Assembly (NCBI GenBank): GCA_022701985.1
Contig: JAKONK010000252.1
Span: 1-33,153 of the forward strand
DNA: 33,153 nucleotides
From: Actinomycetales bacterium
GTDB taxonomy: Bacteria > Actinomycetota > Actinomycetes > Actinomycetales > Quadrisphaeraceae
Direction of reading: 5' to 3'
The translations under genes were made by a program, and so were the position numbers. The notes beneath the pieces were generated by a model that ran no database searches, was not told the DNA's origin, and saw only the letters and a list, made by a program, of their open reading frames with translations. Below are positions 7,009-15,903 of this stretch, in pieces. Position 1 is the stretch's first letter; every line of letters begins with the position of its first letter.

Positions 7009-7968
7009 GTGGCCATCAGCGACGTCGCCGTCCTCGTCCTGCCCGGGGTCGCCCCCTTCGAGCTCGGCATCGTCTGCGAGCTCTTCGGCCTGGACCGCAG
7101 CGACGACGGCCTGCCCGTCTACGACTTCTCCCTGGTCACCGAGAGCCCCGGCCCGGTGATGACCAACCAGGGCTTCTCGGTGCAGGTGGAGCGCGGGCTG
7201 GACCGCATCGCCTCCGCCGACCTCGTGGTCACCACCCCGGTGCCCCGGGGCACCGCGGCGAGCCCCGCCGTGGTCGCGGCCCTGCGCGCGGCGCACGAGC
7301 GGGGCGCGCAGTTCCTCGGGGCCTGCAGCGGCACGTACGTGCTGGCCGACGCCGGCCTGCTCGACGGCCGGCGCTGCACGACGCACTGGATGTACGTCGA
7401 CGAGTTCGCCGCGCGCTACCCGGCGACCTCGGTGGACTGCGACGTGCTCTACGTGGAGGACGGGCCGGTGATCTCCAGCGCCGGGTCCGCCGCGGCCATC
7501 GACGCCGGCCTGCACCTGCTGCGCCGCGAGCTGGGCGCCGCCGCCGTCGCGAGGATCGCCCGCCGGATGGTCGTGCCGCCGCACCGCGACGGGGGGCAGG
7601 CGCAGTTCGTCCCGGCGGCGGTCCTGCCGCCCGAGGCGTGCTCCGACGACGACCTGGCGGCCCTGCACACCTGGGCCCTCGAGCACCTGGCGGAGGACCT
7701 CTCGGTGGAGCGCCTGGCGGCGCACGCCCGGATGTCGACGCGCACCCTGGCGCGCCGGTTCACCGACGCCGCGGGCACCTCTCCGGCCGCCTGGGTGGCC
7801 CGGATGCGCCTGCAGCGGGCGCAGGAGCTGCTGGAGACCACCGACCTGCCGGTCGACGAGGTCGCCGCCGCCGTCGGGTGGGGCTCCGGCGCGGTGCTGC
7901 GCCACCACTTCGGCCGCCTGGGGACGACGCCCCTGGCGTACCGCCGCACCTTCGCCGGGGCCCGCTGA
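7009..7968 (+). CDS. GlxA-family transcriptional regulator (DJ-1/PfpI domain plus AraC helix-turn-helix)
   Basis: A 319-residue protein. The N-terminal ~190 residues form a DJ-1/PfpI-like amidotransferase fold; the nucleophile-elbow position is Cys106 in GACSGTYVLADAGLLDGRR, followed by TTHW, both typical of the GlxA family. Residues ~220-319 carry two AraC-type helix-turn-helix motifs (LAAHARMSTRTLARRF, then VDEVAAAVGWGSGAVLRHHF). It starts at GTG 7009 without a Shine-Dalgarno. The dense TGGCA half-sites directly upstream suggest self-control and control of the divergent small membrane protein and methyltransferase. The ligand, if any, is unknown. Confidence 0.93.
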   Translation: MAISDVAVLVLPGVAPFELGIVCELFGLDRSDDGLPVYDFSLVTESPGPVMTNQGFSVQVERGLDRIASADLVVTTPVPRGTAASPAVVAALRAAHERGAQFLGACSGTYVLADAGLLDGRRCTTHWMYVDEFAARYPATSVDCDVLYVEDGPVISSAGSAAAIDAGLHLLRRELGAAAVARIARRMVVPPHRDGGQAQFVPAAVLPPEACSDDDLAALHTWALEHLAEDLSVERLAAHARMSTRTLARRFTDAAGTSPAAWVARMRLQRAQELLETTDLPVDEVAAAVGWGSGAVLRHHFGRLGTTPLAYRRTFAGAR

Positions 7969-8017
7969 CTGTCTGGAAAGCGGCCCGCGCCGGCGCTCGG
8001 GCGGTCACGATGAGGGC

Positions 8018-8473
8018 GTGCGCGAGGCGACGGTGACCCCGGTGACCGAGGCCTCGGCGGCTCCGCTGCTGCCCGCTCCGCGGCGCACCGCCGAGGGCGC
8101 TGTCGGGGGCGCCGTCGCGGGCGTCGTCGGGGGAGCCGTCGCGCCGCCGCTGCGCGAGCGCCCGCGACGCCGGCCGAGGAGGGCGGGCGCCGTCGTCGTC
8201 CTGCTGCTCGCGGCCCTGGTGGCCGTGCTCGCGCTCGCGGTGCACCAGCGGCTGGTCTCGGGCTCCTGGCGCGAGCGCGCGGAGGCGGCCGAGGCCCAGC
8301 GCGCCCGCCTCGCGGCGACCTCCGTCGAGCTGCAGCACCGGATCGACGGCCTGCAGGCCGACCTCGACGCCTCCGACGCCCGCGTCGAGCAGCTGGCTGC
8401 CGAGAAGGCCCGCGCCACCGACCTGCGCGAGGCCGGGGCTCAGCGCTCGCAGATGACGGCGGGACGGTCCTGA
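8018..8473 (+). CDS. Single-pass membrane protein with C-terminal coiled coil, unknown
   Basis: A 151-residue protein from GTG 8018. Residues 1-55 are Ala/Gly/Pro-rich and end in a basic stretch (RERPRRRPRRA). Residues ~57-75 are a transmembrane helix (AVVVLLLAALVAVLALAV). Residues ~82-135 are Ala/Glu/Leu/Arg-rich with heptad-like spacing, a likely coiled coil. Topology by positive-inside places the basic side in the cytoplasm and the coil outside. The TGA at 8471-8473 overlaps a CTG that probably starts the protease gene, so the two are likely co-translated and may work together at the cell surface. No family recognised. Confidence 0.75.
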   Translation: MREATVTPVTEASAAPLLPAPRRTAEGAVGGAVAGVVGGAVAPPLRERPRRRPRRAGAVVVLLLAALVAVLALAVHQRLVSGSWRERAEAAEAQRARLAATSVELQHRIDGLQADLDASDARVEQLAAEKARATDLREAGAQRSQMTAGRS

Positions 8474-9276
8474 CCCCCTCGCGGCCGGGCCCCGCGCCGG
8501 CCCGTCGGCGGCAGGCCCTCCGGGGGGCCTCGGCGGTCGCCCCCCTGGTGGCGCTGGCGGGAGCCCTGGTCGCGGGCTGCGCGCTGCTCCCCCCGGCCCC
8601 GGCCGCCGGACCCCCGTCGCCGGCCGGGGTTGCCGACCCGGCGCTGGAACGGGCGACCGCGGCGCTGGCCGCCGCTGACGCCGGCACCGCCCTGCGCACG
8701 GCCGTGCGGGCGTCGGTCAGGGTGCGCAGCATCGGCTGCGAGGGCGTCGAGACCGGCTCGGGCTTCGCGCTCGACGAGCACACCCTCGTCACCAACGCGC
8801 ACGTGGTCTCCGGGGCGGAGCGGCTGCAGGTCGACACCTGGGACGGGCACCAGCTGGCGGTCACGGGGTCGATCGCGGCGACCGTCGCGGACCTCGCCGT
8901 CGTGAGGACCCGCGAGGCGCTGCCCGCGAGCGTCCCGCTGGCCGGCGCCGACCCGGACGGCGGCGAGGCCGTCACGGTCGTCGGCTACCCCCGGGGCGAG
9001 GCCCTCGCCCGCGCGGCCGGGGTGGTGACCGCTCTCGTCGACGACCCGCTCGGCGCCAGCAGCGCCCCGGCGCTCCAGGTGGAGGCCCGGGTGGCGCCCG
9101 GCAGCTCGGGCAGCGCCGTCGTCGACGGCGGCGGAGCGGTGGTCGGCGTGGTCTACGCCGGCGCGACCACCGGGGAGCACGCCTACGCGGTGCCGGTCTC
9201 CGTGCTGCGGGAGGCGCTGGACGCCTCCACCTCGACCTCCGACCGGGCGGCCTCGGCGACGACCCCCGCCTGCTGA
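8470..9276 (+). CDS. Trypsin-like serine protease lipoprotein, probable CTG start
   Basis: With start CTG 8470 it is 268 residues: a basic n-region (ARRRQALRG), a hydrophobic core, and lipobox LVAGC with Cys37 as the lipidated residue. The trypsin/HtrA-like protease domain has His111 in VTNAHVV, Asp141 in VADLAVV and Ser213 in APGSSGSAV. There is no PDZ domain, so it is a short surface protease rather than full DegP. The first standard start, GTG 8548, leaves no positive n-region before the lipobox, and no ATG, GTG or TTG exists in frame between the upstream gene's last codons and 8548. CTG overlaps the upstream stop as CTGA. Its 3' end overlaps the convergent exporter gene by 94 bp. Confidence 0.88.
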   Translation: MTPSRPGPAPARRRQALRGASAVAPLVALAGALVAGCALLPPAPAAGPPSPAGVADPALERATAALAAADAGTALRTAVRASVRVRSIGCEGVETGSGFALDEHTLVTNAHVVSGAERLQVDTWDGHQLAVTGSIAATVADLAVVRTREALPASVPLAGADPDGGEAVTVVGYPRGEALARAAGVVTALVDDPLGASSAPALQVEARVAPGSSGSAVVDGGGAVVGVVYAGATTGEHAYAVPVSVLREALDASTSTSDRAASATTPAC

Positions 9277-10277
9277 GCCGCGCCCCGGCCGTCGCTGCGG
9301 ACGACGACGATGCCGGCCAGCACCACCGCTCCACCGACCAGCTGCAGCGGGCTCAGCTGCTGCCCGAGCGCCACCCAGGCCCACGCGGCGGCGAACAGCA
9401 CCTCGGTCAGCGCCACGAACGAGGCCGGGGCCGCCGACAGGTGCCGGACCGCCGCGATGCCGGAGCCGTACGCGAGGGCGGTGGCGATGAGCACGAGGCC
9501 CGCGAGGGCGACCCACCACGGCGCGCGGCCGCCGAGCAGGTCGACGTCGCCGCCGCTCACCTCCATCGGGAGCAGGCCGCTCGCGCCGGCCAGGCCCAGG
9601 ACGGCGGCGCCCACGAGCATGCCCACCCAGGCGAGGGCGAGCGCGGGGACGCCGGCGTCGGGCCGCGCCGCGAGGAGGAAGTACACCGCGAGGCAGACCC
9701 CGGCCACGCCGGCCCACACGAGCCCGGTGCCGCCCGCACCGCTCCCGGCGCCCCCGACGCCGAGCACGAGGGCCAGCCCGCCGAGCGCCGCCGCGCCCCC
9801 GAGGGCGGTGCGCAGCCGCGGGCGCTGGCCTCCGACGGTCCAGGACCAGGCCACCACCAGCAGCACGCCCGAGTACTCCACCAGCAGGGCGAGCGAGACG
9901 GGCACGGTCTGGACGGCGGCGAAGAAGCCGAGCTGGCAGCCGGCCATGGCGAACAGCCCGAACGCGAGGCACGTCCACCGGGCGCGCCAGAGCGAGGCCC
10001 AGCGCCCGCGCAGCGCGACGACGGCGAAGGGGGCGAGCACCAGCGACGCCCCGAGCATCCGCACGAGGACGGCGGCACCGGGCGTCCACCCGGCGTGCAG
10101 CAGGGAGTTGGCGAAGATGCCGGAGAGGCCGAAGGCGCCGGCGGAGACCAGGGCCAGCACGAGCCCCCGGGAGGCTGAGGGCACGGGCAGGTCGGCGCTG
10201 GTGGCCACCGCCCCCGGCCTGCGACCCTGCTGGGGGACCGGGACCGTCGTCACGCGCTCGCCCGTGCTGGCCGACAT
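9183..10277 (-). CDS. EamA/DMT-family transporter
   Basis: A 364-residue exporter of the drug/metabolite family with about ten membrane segments in two EamA repeats (first from LVLALVSAGAFGLSGIFANSLL, second from GLVWAGVAGVCLAVYFLL). A ~35-residue polar tail with alternating Glu/Val/Ala follows the last helix and is encoded opposite the end of the protease gene. ATG 10277 has a strong AGGAGGT ribosome site 7 nt upstream. It is transcribed away from the CGNR zinc-finger gene, a pairing that suggests the latter controls export. Substrate unknown; amino acids or metabolites are typical for the family. Confidence 0.92.
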   Translation of the reverse strand: MSASTGERVTTVPVPQQGRRPGAVATSADLPVPSASRGLVLALVSAGAFGLSGIFANSLLHAGWTPGAAVLVRMLGASLVLAPFAVVALRGRWASLWRARWTCLAFGLFAMAGCQLGFFAAVQTVPVSLALLVEYSGVLLVVAWSWTVGGQRPRLRTALGGAAALGGLALVLGVGGAGSGAGGTGLVWAGVAGVCLAVYFLLAARPDAGVPALALAWVGMLVGAAVLGLAGASGLLPMEVSGGDVDLLGGRAPWWVALAGLVLIATALAYGSGIAAVRHLSAAPASFVALTEVLFAAAWAWVALGQQLSPLQLVGGAVVLAGIVVVRSDGRGAAQQAGVVAEAARSEVEVEASSASRSTETGTA

Positions 10278-10342
10278 GACCGAAACCTCCTACGCTGATG
10301 ACATCTGCCGGGACAGTACCCACGCCCGTGAAAGGAGTCAAG

Positions 10343-10897
10343 GTGCTCTTCGCTGATGACACCGAGCGCGAGCTGGTGGCGCTCGTCGCGATGGTCAACA
10401 CGCTCGGCCACGTCTCCGGCGAGGAGGGGCTGCCCGACGTCGCCGCGCTCGACGCCTTCTGCGCGGAGCACCGCTGGAGCGGCCGCCGCGACCACGACCG
10501 CGCCGAGCTCGACGCGGTGCGCGCCCTGCGCCCCCGACTGCTGGCCCTGTGGGACCTGGCGCTCGCCGGCGACGACGAGGGCGTGGTCGACCTCGTCAAC
10601 GCGCTGCTCAGCGGGGCCCGGGCGCTGCCGCAGCTGGTGCGCCACGACGGGTGGGACTGGCACCTGCACGCCACCCCGTCCGACGCGCCCCTGGACCAGC
10701 GGATGGCGGTGGAGGCGGGGATGGCGGTGGTCGACGTGGTGCGTCGCGGCGAGCTGGGCCGCCTCAAGCGCTGCGCGGGCGAGGACTGCACCGACGTGTT
10801 CGTCGACCTGTCCAAGAACCGGTCGCGGCGGTTCTGCGACGGCTCGTGCGGCAACCGCGCCGCCGTCGCCGCGTACCGGGCGCGGCGGCGGGGCTGA
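10343..10897 (+). CDS. CGNR zinc-finger / ABATE-domain putative transcriptional regulator
   Basis: A 184-residue protein. The N-terminal ~130 residues match the ABATE-type domain (LVALVAMVNTLG near the start). The C-terminal CGNR zinc finger has all four cysteines: C-x4-C in CAGEDC, then FVDLSKNRSRRFC and C-x3-C with the name-giving C-G-N-R. GTG 10343 is supported by AAAGGAG at 10331-10337; the start 45 nt further up has none. It faces the EamA exporter across a 65-bp gap. Proteins of this family are thought to be stress-related DNA-binding regulators, which is family knowledge and not shown here. Confidence 0.9.
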   Translation: MLFADDTERELVALVAMVNTLGHVSGEEGLPDVAALDAFCAEHRWSGRRDHDRAELDAVRALRPRLLALWDLALAGDDEGVVDLVNALLSGARALPQLVRHDGWDWHLHATPSDAPLDQRMAVEAGMAVVDVVRRGELGRLKRCAGEDCTDVFVDLSKNRSRRFCDGSCGNRAAVAAYRARRRG

Positions 10898-10899
10898 TG

Positions 10900-10915
10900 T
10901 CGAACGCGCGTTCGG
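10900..10915. promoter_or_regulatory. SOS box (LexA operator) of recA
   Basis: TCGAAC-gcgc-GTTCGG matches the actinobacterial LexA consensus TCGAAC-N4-GTTCGA with one end-base mismatch; the inner 14 bp are perfectly palindromic. It starts 3 nt after the CGNR stop and 172 nt before the recA start. A candidate -10, TAGGGT, lies at 10936-10941, so LexA would cover the -35 region of an SOS promoter. Confidence 0.85.
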
Positions 10916-11002
10916 TCCGCGAGGTCCGCGCGCGGTAGGGTGGGGCCTGCGAGGTGCGGCGAGGGGCGTCCGTCCACAGGGCGCGGGCTCGCGGCACCGG
11001 AC

Positions 11003-11024
11003 TGTCAGTGGTGGCGCCTAGCGT
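11003..11024 (+). promoter_or_regulatory. LexA-independent DNA-damage promoter of recA (RecA-NDp / PafBC type)
   Basis: TGTCAGTG (11003-11010), exactly 8 nt, then TAGCGT (11019-11024) matches the mycobacterial RecA-NDp motif TTGTCRGTG-N8-TANNNT apart from the first T (here C). In mycobacteria this element is activated by PafBC after DNA damage and gives recA a second promoter independent of LexA. The predicted transcript starts near 11031, leaving a ~56-nt leader before the recA GTG. Confidence 0.8.
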
Positions 11025-11086
11025 CGTCCACGAACGCACCGCAGCAGCGCCCGGAGGTCCGGGTGCCCATCGACAGGGGTGATCCC

Positions 11087-12162
<1,076 letters not shown>

Positions 12163-12166
<4 letters not shown>

Positions 12167-12813
12167 CCGACCAGCCGCACGGGCAGGAGCACGGCGAGCG
12201 CGAGCAGCGCCGGGGCCGCGGTCGTCGCGGTCCCGGCCGCTCGGGCGGTGCGGGGGGCGCTCAGCGGGCGGACGGCGAGCGCCCGTCGCCCGCCGTCGAC
12301 CGCGACCCCGCCGCCACCGCCCGCGACGTCGTGCTCCGCCAGCTGACGGCAGCGCCGCGCAGCCGCGCCCAGCTGGAGAAGAAGCTCGCCGAGAAGGGCG
12401 TCCCCACCGAGACCGCCGGAGCGGTGCTCGACAGGTTCACCGAGGTGGGGCTCGTCGACGACGCCGCGTACGCCGAGGTGCTCGTCCGCTCCCAGCAGCT
12501 CACCCGCGGGCTGGGACGGCGGGGCCTCGCCCACGAGCTGCGCGCCAAGGGCGTCGACGACGCCACCGCCGCTGCCGCGCTGGAGCAGGTCGACGACGAG
12601 ACCGAGGAGGCCGCGGCCCGGGCGCTGGTGGAGCGGAAGCTCCGGTCGATGGGGTCGCTGGAGCCCGTCGTCCAGACCCGGCGCCTGGCCGGGATGCTGG
12701 CTCGCAAGGGCTACCCGCAGGGGCTGACGATGCGGGTGGTCCGCGAGGCCGTCCGCGCCCAGCAGGACGACGGCGAGACGGACGACGACGAGCGCTTCGC
12801 GCTGGACGACTGA
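12163..12813 (+). CDS. recX: Regulatory protein RecX, probable CTG start
   Basis: RecX binds and modulates the RecA filament. With start CTG 12163 it is 216 residues: a ~55-residue Arg/Gly/Gln-rich N-terminal extension, then the three three-helix RecX repeats ([20 protein letters not shown], the segment around [15 protein letters not shown], and the C-terminal [11 protein letters not shown] region). The only ordinary in-frame starts are one deep inside recA (11977) and GTG 12331, which would cut into the first conserved helix. CTG-ACC overlapping the recA stop is therefore the best start. It lies 23 nt before the glycosylase gene and shares recA's damage-inducible promoters. Confidence 0.9.
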
Positions 12814-12836
12814 GCGGACGACGGAGGAGGACCGGC

Positions 12837-13454
12837 GTGGACGTGGTCATCGGGGCGGACGGTCGCCCGCGCTGCGCCTGGGGCGCCTCAACACCCGATT
12901 ACGCGGCGTACCACGACACCGAGTGGGGCTTCCCGGTCGTCGACGACCGCCGCCTCTTCGAGAAGGTCTGTCTCGAGGGCTTCCAGTCGGGTCTGAGCTG
13001 GCTGACCATCCTGCGCAAGCGCCCGGCCTTCCGGGAGGCATTCGCCGGCTTCGACCACGAGGTGGTCGCCGGGTTCGACGGGAGCGACGTGGAGCGCTTG
13101 CTCGGTGACGCCGGCATCGTGCGCCACCGCGGCAAGATCGAGGCGGCCGTCAACAACGCCGCCCGAGCCGTCGAGCTGGTCGCCGAGCACGGGAGCATCG
13201 CCGCCTACGCCTGGAGCTGGGAGCCCGCCGACGGCGACGTGCGGCCGTTCGAGGTGCGCTCGACGTCACCGGAGTCGGTGGCGATGAGCAAGGACCTCAA
13301 GAGGCGCGGCTGGAGGTTCGTGGGGCCGACCACGGCCTACGCGTTCCAGCAGGCCATGGGGCTGGTCAACGACCACGCCCCGGGCTGCGCGGCGCGCGAG
13401 GAGGTCGCCCTCGCGCGCCGCGAGCTCGTCAGGCCCGTCGTCACACCCGGGTGA
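12837..13454 (+). CDS. tag: DNA-3-methyladenine glycosylase I
   Basis: A 205-residue base-excision enzyme that removes 3-methyladenine from alkylated DNA. Zinc-binding residues are in place: Cys13 and His26 with the same 13-residue spacing as E. coli Tag (4 and 17), and a C-terminal His and Cys in NDHAPGCA. Family motifs YHDTEWGFP, LFEKVCLEGFQSGLSW and RKRPAFREAF are clear. GTG 12837 follows a GGAGGAGGA ribosome site. It is the third gene of the recA-recX run, so it is likely damage-inducible. Its last 14 bp overlap the convergent gluD gene. Confidence 0.95.
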   Translation: MDVVIGADGRPRCAWGASTPDYAAYHDTEWGFPVVDDRRLFEKVCLEGFQSGLSWLTILRKRPAFREAFAGFDHEVVAGFDGSDVERLLGDAGIVRHRGKIEAAVNNAARAVELVAEHGSIAAYAWSWEPADGDVRPFEVRSTSPESVAMSKDLKRRGWRFVGPTTAYAFQQAMGLVNDHAPGCAAREEVALARRELVRPVVTPG

Positions 13455-14313
13455 CGGCCTCCTCGGCCGGCGCCACCGCTGGCGCCGCGGTGGGGCGCGA
13501 GCGCGACAGCCGCCGCTCGGTCCAGACCGCCGCCCGGTCGAGCACCACGCACAGGGCGATGTAGACGAGCGCCACCACGAGCAGCGTCTGCAGCGAGTTG
13601 TCCAGCGAGATGCGGATGCGGTCGCCGGCGTAGAGCAGGTCCTGGAGGTCGTTGAAGACCACGGTCGCCAGCGCGGTGTCCTTGAGGATCACGACCAGCT
13701 GGCTGATCAGGGCCGGCAGCATCGTGCGCAGCGCCTGCGGCAGCTGCACCGACCGCATCACCTGTGCCGGCGTCAGCCCGATCGCGAGGCCCGCCTCGGC
13801 CTGCCCCTTCGGTAGCGAGAGCACGCCGGCCCGGACCACCTCGGCGATGATCACGCTGTTGTAGGCGGTGAGGCCGGCCACCAGGGCCCAGTACGACGAG
13901 GTGCCGCTGTCGAGGAGGCGAAGCACCTCCGCCGCGAGGAAGATCGTCACCACCACCGGAAGCCCGCGGAACAGCTCGACCACCCCCACCAGGGGGAGGC
14001 GCGCGGTGCGGCCGAGGGAGACCCGGGCGGCGCCGACGACGATCCCGAGCACCAGCGATGCGCTGGCCGCCAGCGCGAACGCCCGCAGGGTGGTACCCAG
14101 CCCGGCGCCGAGGATGGCCCAGACCTGAGCGAACTCCTCGGTGCGCGGGTCGAGCAGCGGCGCCCACAGCTCGGCGTCGAACTGCCCGGTGCTCGCGAAG
14201 CGCTGCACCGCCAGGGCGACGAGCCCCAGCACGACGACCGCCGCGACACCGGTCGCGATGCGGGTGCGGCGACGCGCGCGAGGGCCGGGCTCGTCGAACA
14301 GGACGCTGCTCAC
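13441..14313 (-). CDS. gluD: Glutamate-type amino-acid ABC transporter permease (GluD-like)
   Basis: A 290-residue polar amino-acid permease with about five to six membrane segments. The HisMQ-type EAA loop is seen in GQAEAGLAIGLTPAQVMR followed by LPQALRTMLPALISQ. The C-terminal ~25 residues are an Ala/Pro-rich cytoplasmic tail. GTG 14313 overlaps the stop of the preceding permease as GTGA. Last gene of the A-B-C-D operon, and it forms a heterodimeric channel with GluC. Its end overlaps tag by 14 bp tail to tail. Confidence 0.92.
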   Translation of the reverse strand: MSSVLFDEPGPRARRRTRIATGVAAVVVLGLVALAVQRFASTGQFDAELWAPLLDPRTEEFAQVWAILGAGLGTTLRAFALAASASLVLGIVVGAARVSLGRTARLPLVGVVELFRGLPVVVTIFLAAEVLRLLDSGTSSYWALVAGLTAYNSVIIAEVVRAGVLSLPKGQAEAGLAIGLTPAQVMRSVQLPQALRTMLPALISQLVVILKDTALATVVFNDLQDLLYAGDRIRISLDNSLQTLLVVALVYIALCVVLDRAAVWTERRLSRSRPTAAPAVAPAEEAVTRV

Positions 14314-14960
14314 CGCGCCACCGCCAGCCGCTGCTCGGTGCGTGCCAGGAGCGCCCCCGCGGGGAGGGTGATGAGCAGGAAGAAGGCGGCGACGCCCAGG
14401 TACACGGGGAGCCGCGGCTCTCCCTGGGCGCTGGTCAGCCGGGTGGCCACGCTGAAGAGCTCACCCCCCACGCCGAAGGCCCCCACCACCGCCGAGTTCT
14501 TGACCATCGCGATCTGCACGTTGCCCAGCGGCGGCACGACGGTGCGGACGGCCTGGGGGAGCACCACCTGCGTCAGGGTCTGGCCGAAGGTCAGCCCGAT
14601 CGCGCGGGCCGCCTCCGCCTGGCCGGGGGCCACGGCGTTGATGCCCGACCTGATCGCCTCGCAGACGAAGGCCGCGGTGTAGACCACCAGGCCGGCCACG
14701 CCGAAGACGTAGAACGAGGCGTTCACCTGCAGCGCGGGGATCCCGAAGGCGAAGAGGAACAGCACCACCGTGAGCGGGGTGTTGCGCACCACCGCGACGT
14801 AGCCGGTGCCGACGGCCCGCAGGACCGGCACCGGGCTGACGCGGCAGACCGCCAGCGCGGTGCCGAGCACCATGGAGCCGGCGAAGGCCCACAGCACGAT
14901 GCCCAGCGAGCGGACGAACCCGCCCCAGAAGAGGTCGAGGTTCTCGAGGACGGGGTCCAT
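14310..14960 (-). CDS. gluC: Glutamate-type amino-acid ABC transporter permease (GluC-like)
   Basis: A 216-residue HisMQ-family permease. The EAA loop is GQAEAARAIGLTFGQTL followed by LPQAVRTVVPPLGN, and the conserved VRNTPLTVVLFLFAFG precedes it. ATG 14960 lies 22 nt after the binding-protein stop; extension to 15038 would run into that gene. It pairs with the next permease, which it overlaps by 4 nt. Confidence 0.93.
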   Translation of the reverse strand: MDPVLENLDLFWGGFVRSLGIVLWAFAGSMVLGTALAVCRVSPVPVLRAVGTGYVAVVRNTPLTVVLFLFAFGIPALQVNASFYVFGVAGLVVYTAAFVCEAIRSGINAVAPGQAEAARAIGLTFGQTLTQVVLPQAVRTVVPPLGNVQIAMVKNSAVVGAFGVGGELFSVATRLTSAQGEPRLPVYLGVAAFFLLITLPAGALLARTEQRLAVAR

Positions 14961-14982
14961 CGTCGCGGCGCGCGCCCCTGCG

Positions 14983-15876
14983 TCAGACGCAGGCGTCAGC
15001 GGTGGGCAGCGTCGGCACCTCGGTGCCCTCGTACTCACCGGCGGTGGAGGTCCAGGCCTCCTCGTAGGAGCCGTCCTCGCTCATCGTCTGCAGCGCGCCG
15101 TTGACGAACTCGCAGAACGCGGTGTCGCCCTTGGTGATGCCGATGCCGTAGGGCTCCTCGGTGAACTGCTCCCCGACGAGCTTGAACTCGCCCTCGTTCT
15201 CGGCGACGTAGCCGGTGAGGATGACGTTGTCGGTGGTCATCGCCTGGACCTGGCCGTTCTTCATGGCGGTGACGCAGTCGTCGTAGACCTCGAACAGCAC
15301 CAGCTGGTCGGGCGAGGCCAGGTACTCGCGGATGTTCTCCGAGGGCGTGGACCCGTTGACCGAGCAGATCTTCAGGTCGGGGTTGGCGCGCAGGTCGTCG
15401 GGACCGGTGAGCCGGTCCTCGGCCTCCCCGACCATGATCTGCTGGCCGGCCACGTAGTACGGGCCCGCGAAGGTGATGCGCTCCTTGCGGGTGTCGTTGA
15501 TCGTGTAGGTGGCGATCACCATGTCGACCGACCCCTGGGTGATGAGGTCCTCGCGCTGGGAGGAGGGCGCCTCGACCCAGGTGATCTGGTCCTCGGACAG
15601 GCCCAGCTGGGCCGCGATCCCCTTGCCCACCTCGACGTCGAAGCCCTCGGGGGTGTCGCCGAGGCCGCGCAGGCCGAAGCCGGGCTGGTCGAACTTGGTG
15701 CCGATGGTGATCGCCCCGGCCTGCGACAGCTCCGCCATCGTCGTGCCGGCCTCGAAGGAGGCGCTCTCGACGGGCTCGGGGGCGTCGCCGGTGTCGGAGG
15801 AGCCCCCTCCGCAGGCGGTCAGCGCCAGCAGCGAGGCGGCGGCAGCGGCGGTGAGGGCGGAACGGCGCAGGTGCAT
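14983..15876 (-). CDS. gluB: Glutamate-type ABC transporter substrate-binding lipoprotein
   Basis: A 297-residue SBP_bac_3 family lipoprotein. The signal peptide MHLRRSALTAAAAA... ends at lipobox LTAC with Cys22, followed by a Gly/Ser linker. The binding fold shows GFDVEVGKGIAAQLGL, the substrate-contact region TYTINDTRKERITFAGPYY and LKICSVNGSTPSENI. Operon order ATPase, binding protein, permease, permease equals gluABCD of Corynebacterium, so glutamate or a similar acidic amino acid is the likely ligand. ATG 15876 has GGGAGA upstream. Confidence 0.94.
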   Translation of the reverse strand: MHLRRSALTAAAAASLLALTACGGGSSDTGDAPEPVESASFEAGTTMAELSQAGAITIGTKFDQPGFGLRGLGDTPEGFDVEVGKGIAAQLGLSEDQITWVEAPSSQREDLITQGSVDMVIATYTINDTRKERITFAGPYYVAGQQIMVGEAEDRLTGPDDLRANPDLKICSVNGSTPSENIREYLASPDQLVLFEVYDDCVTAMKNGQVQAMTTDNVILTGYVAENEGEFKLVGEQFTEEPYGIGITKGDTAFCEFVNGALQTMSEDGSYEEAWTSTAGEYEGTEVPTLPTADACV

Positions 15877-15903
15877 CTGGGGTCTCCCGGTGGGTGGGCG
15901 AGG

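Noticed and set aside
5869-7908. A 679-residue minus-strand frame joining the methyltransferase to the antisense of the GlxA-type gene
   Set aside because: Only the last ~287 residues match a protein family; the rest is antisense to a secure gene.
10940-11086. An upstream start for RecA giving 408 residues
   Set aside because: It would place both the damage-promoter -10 element and the leader inside the coding sequence and adds residues not found in RecA proteins.
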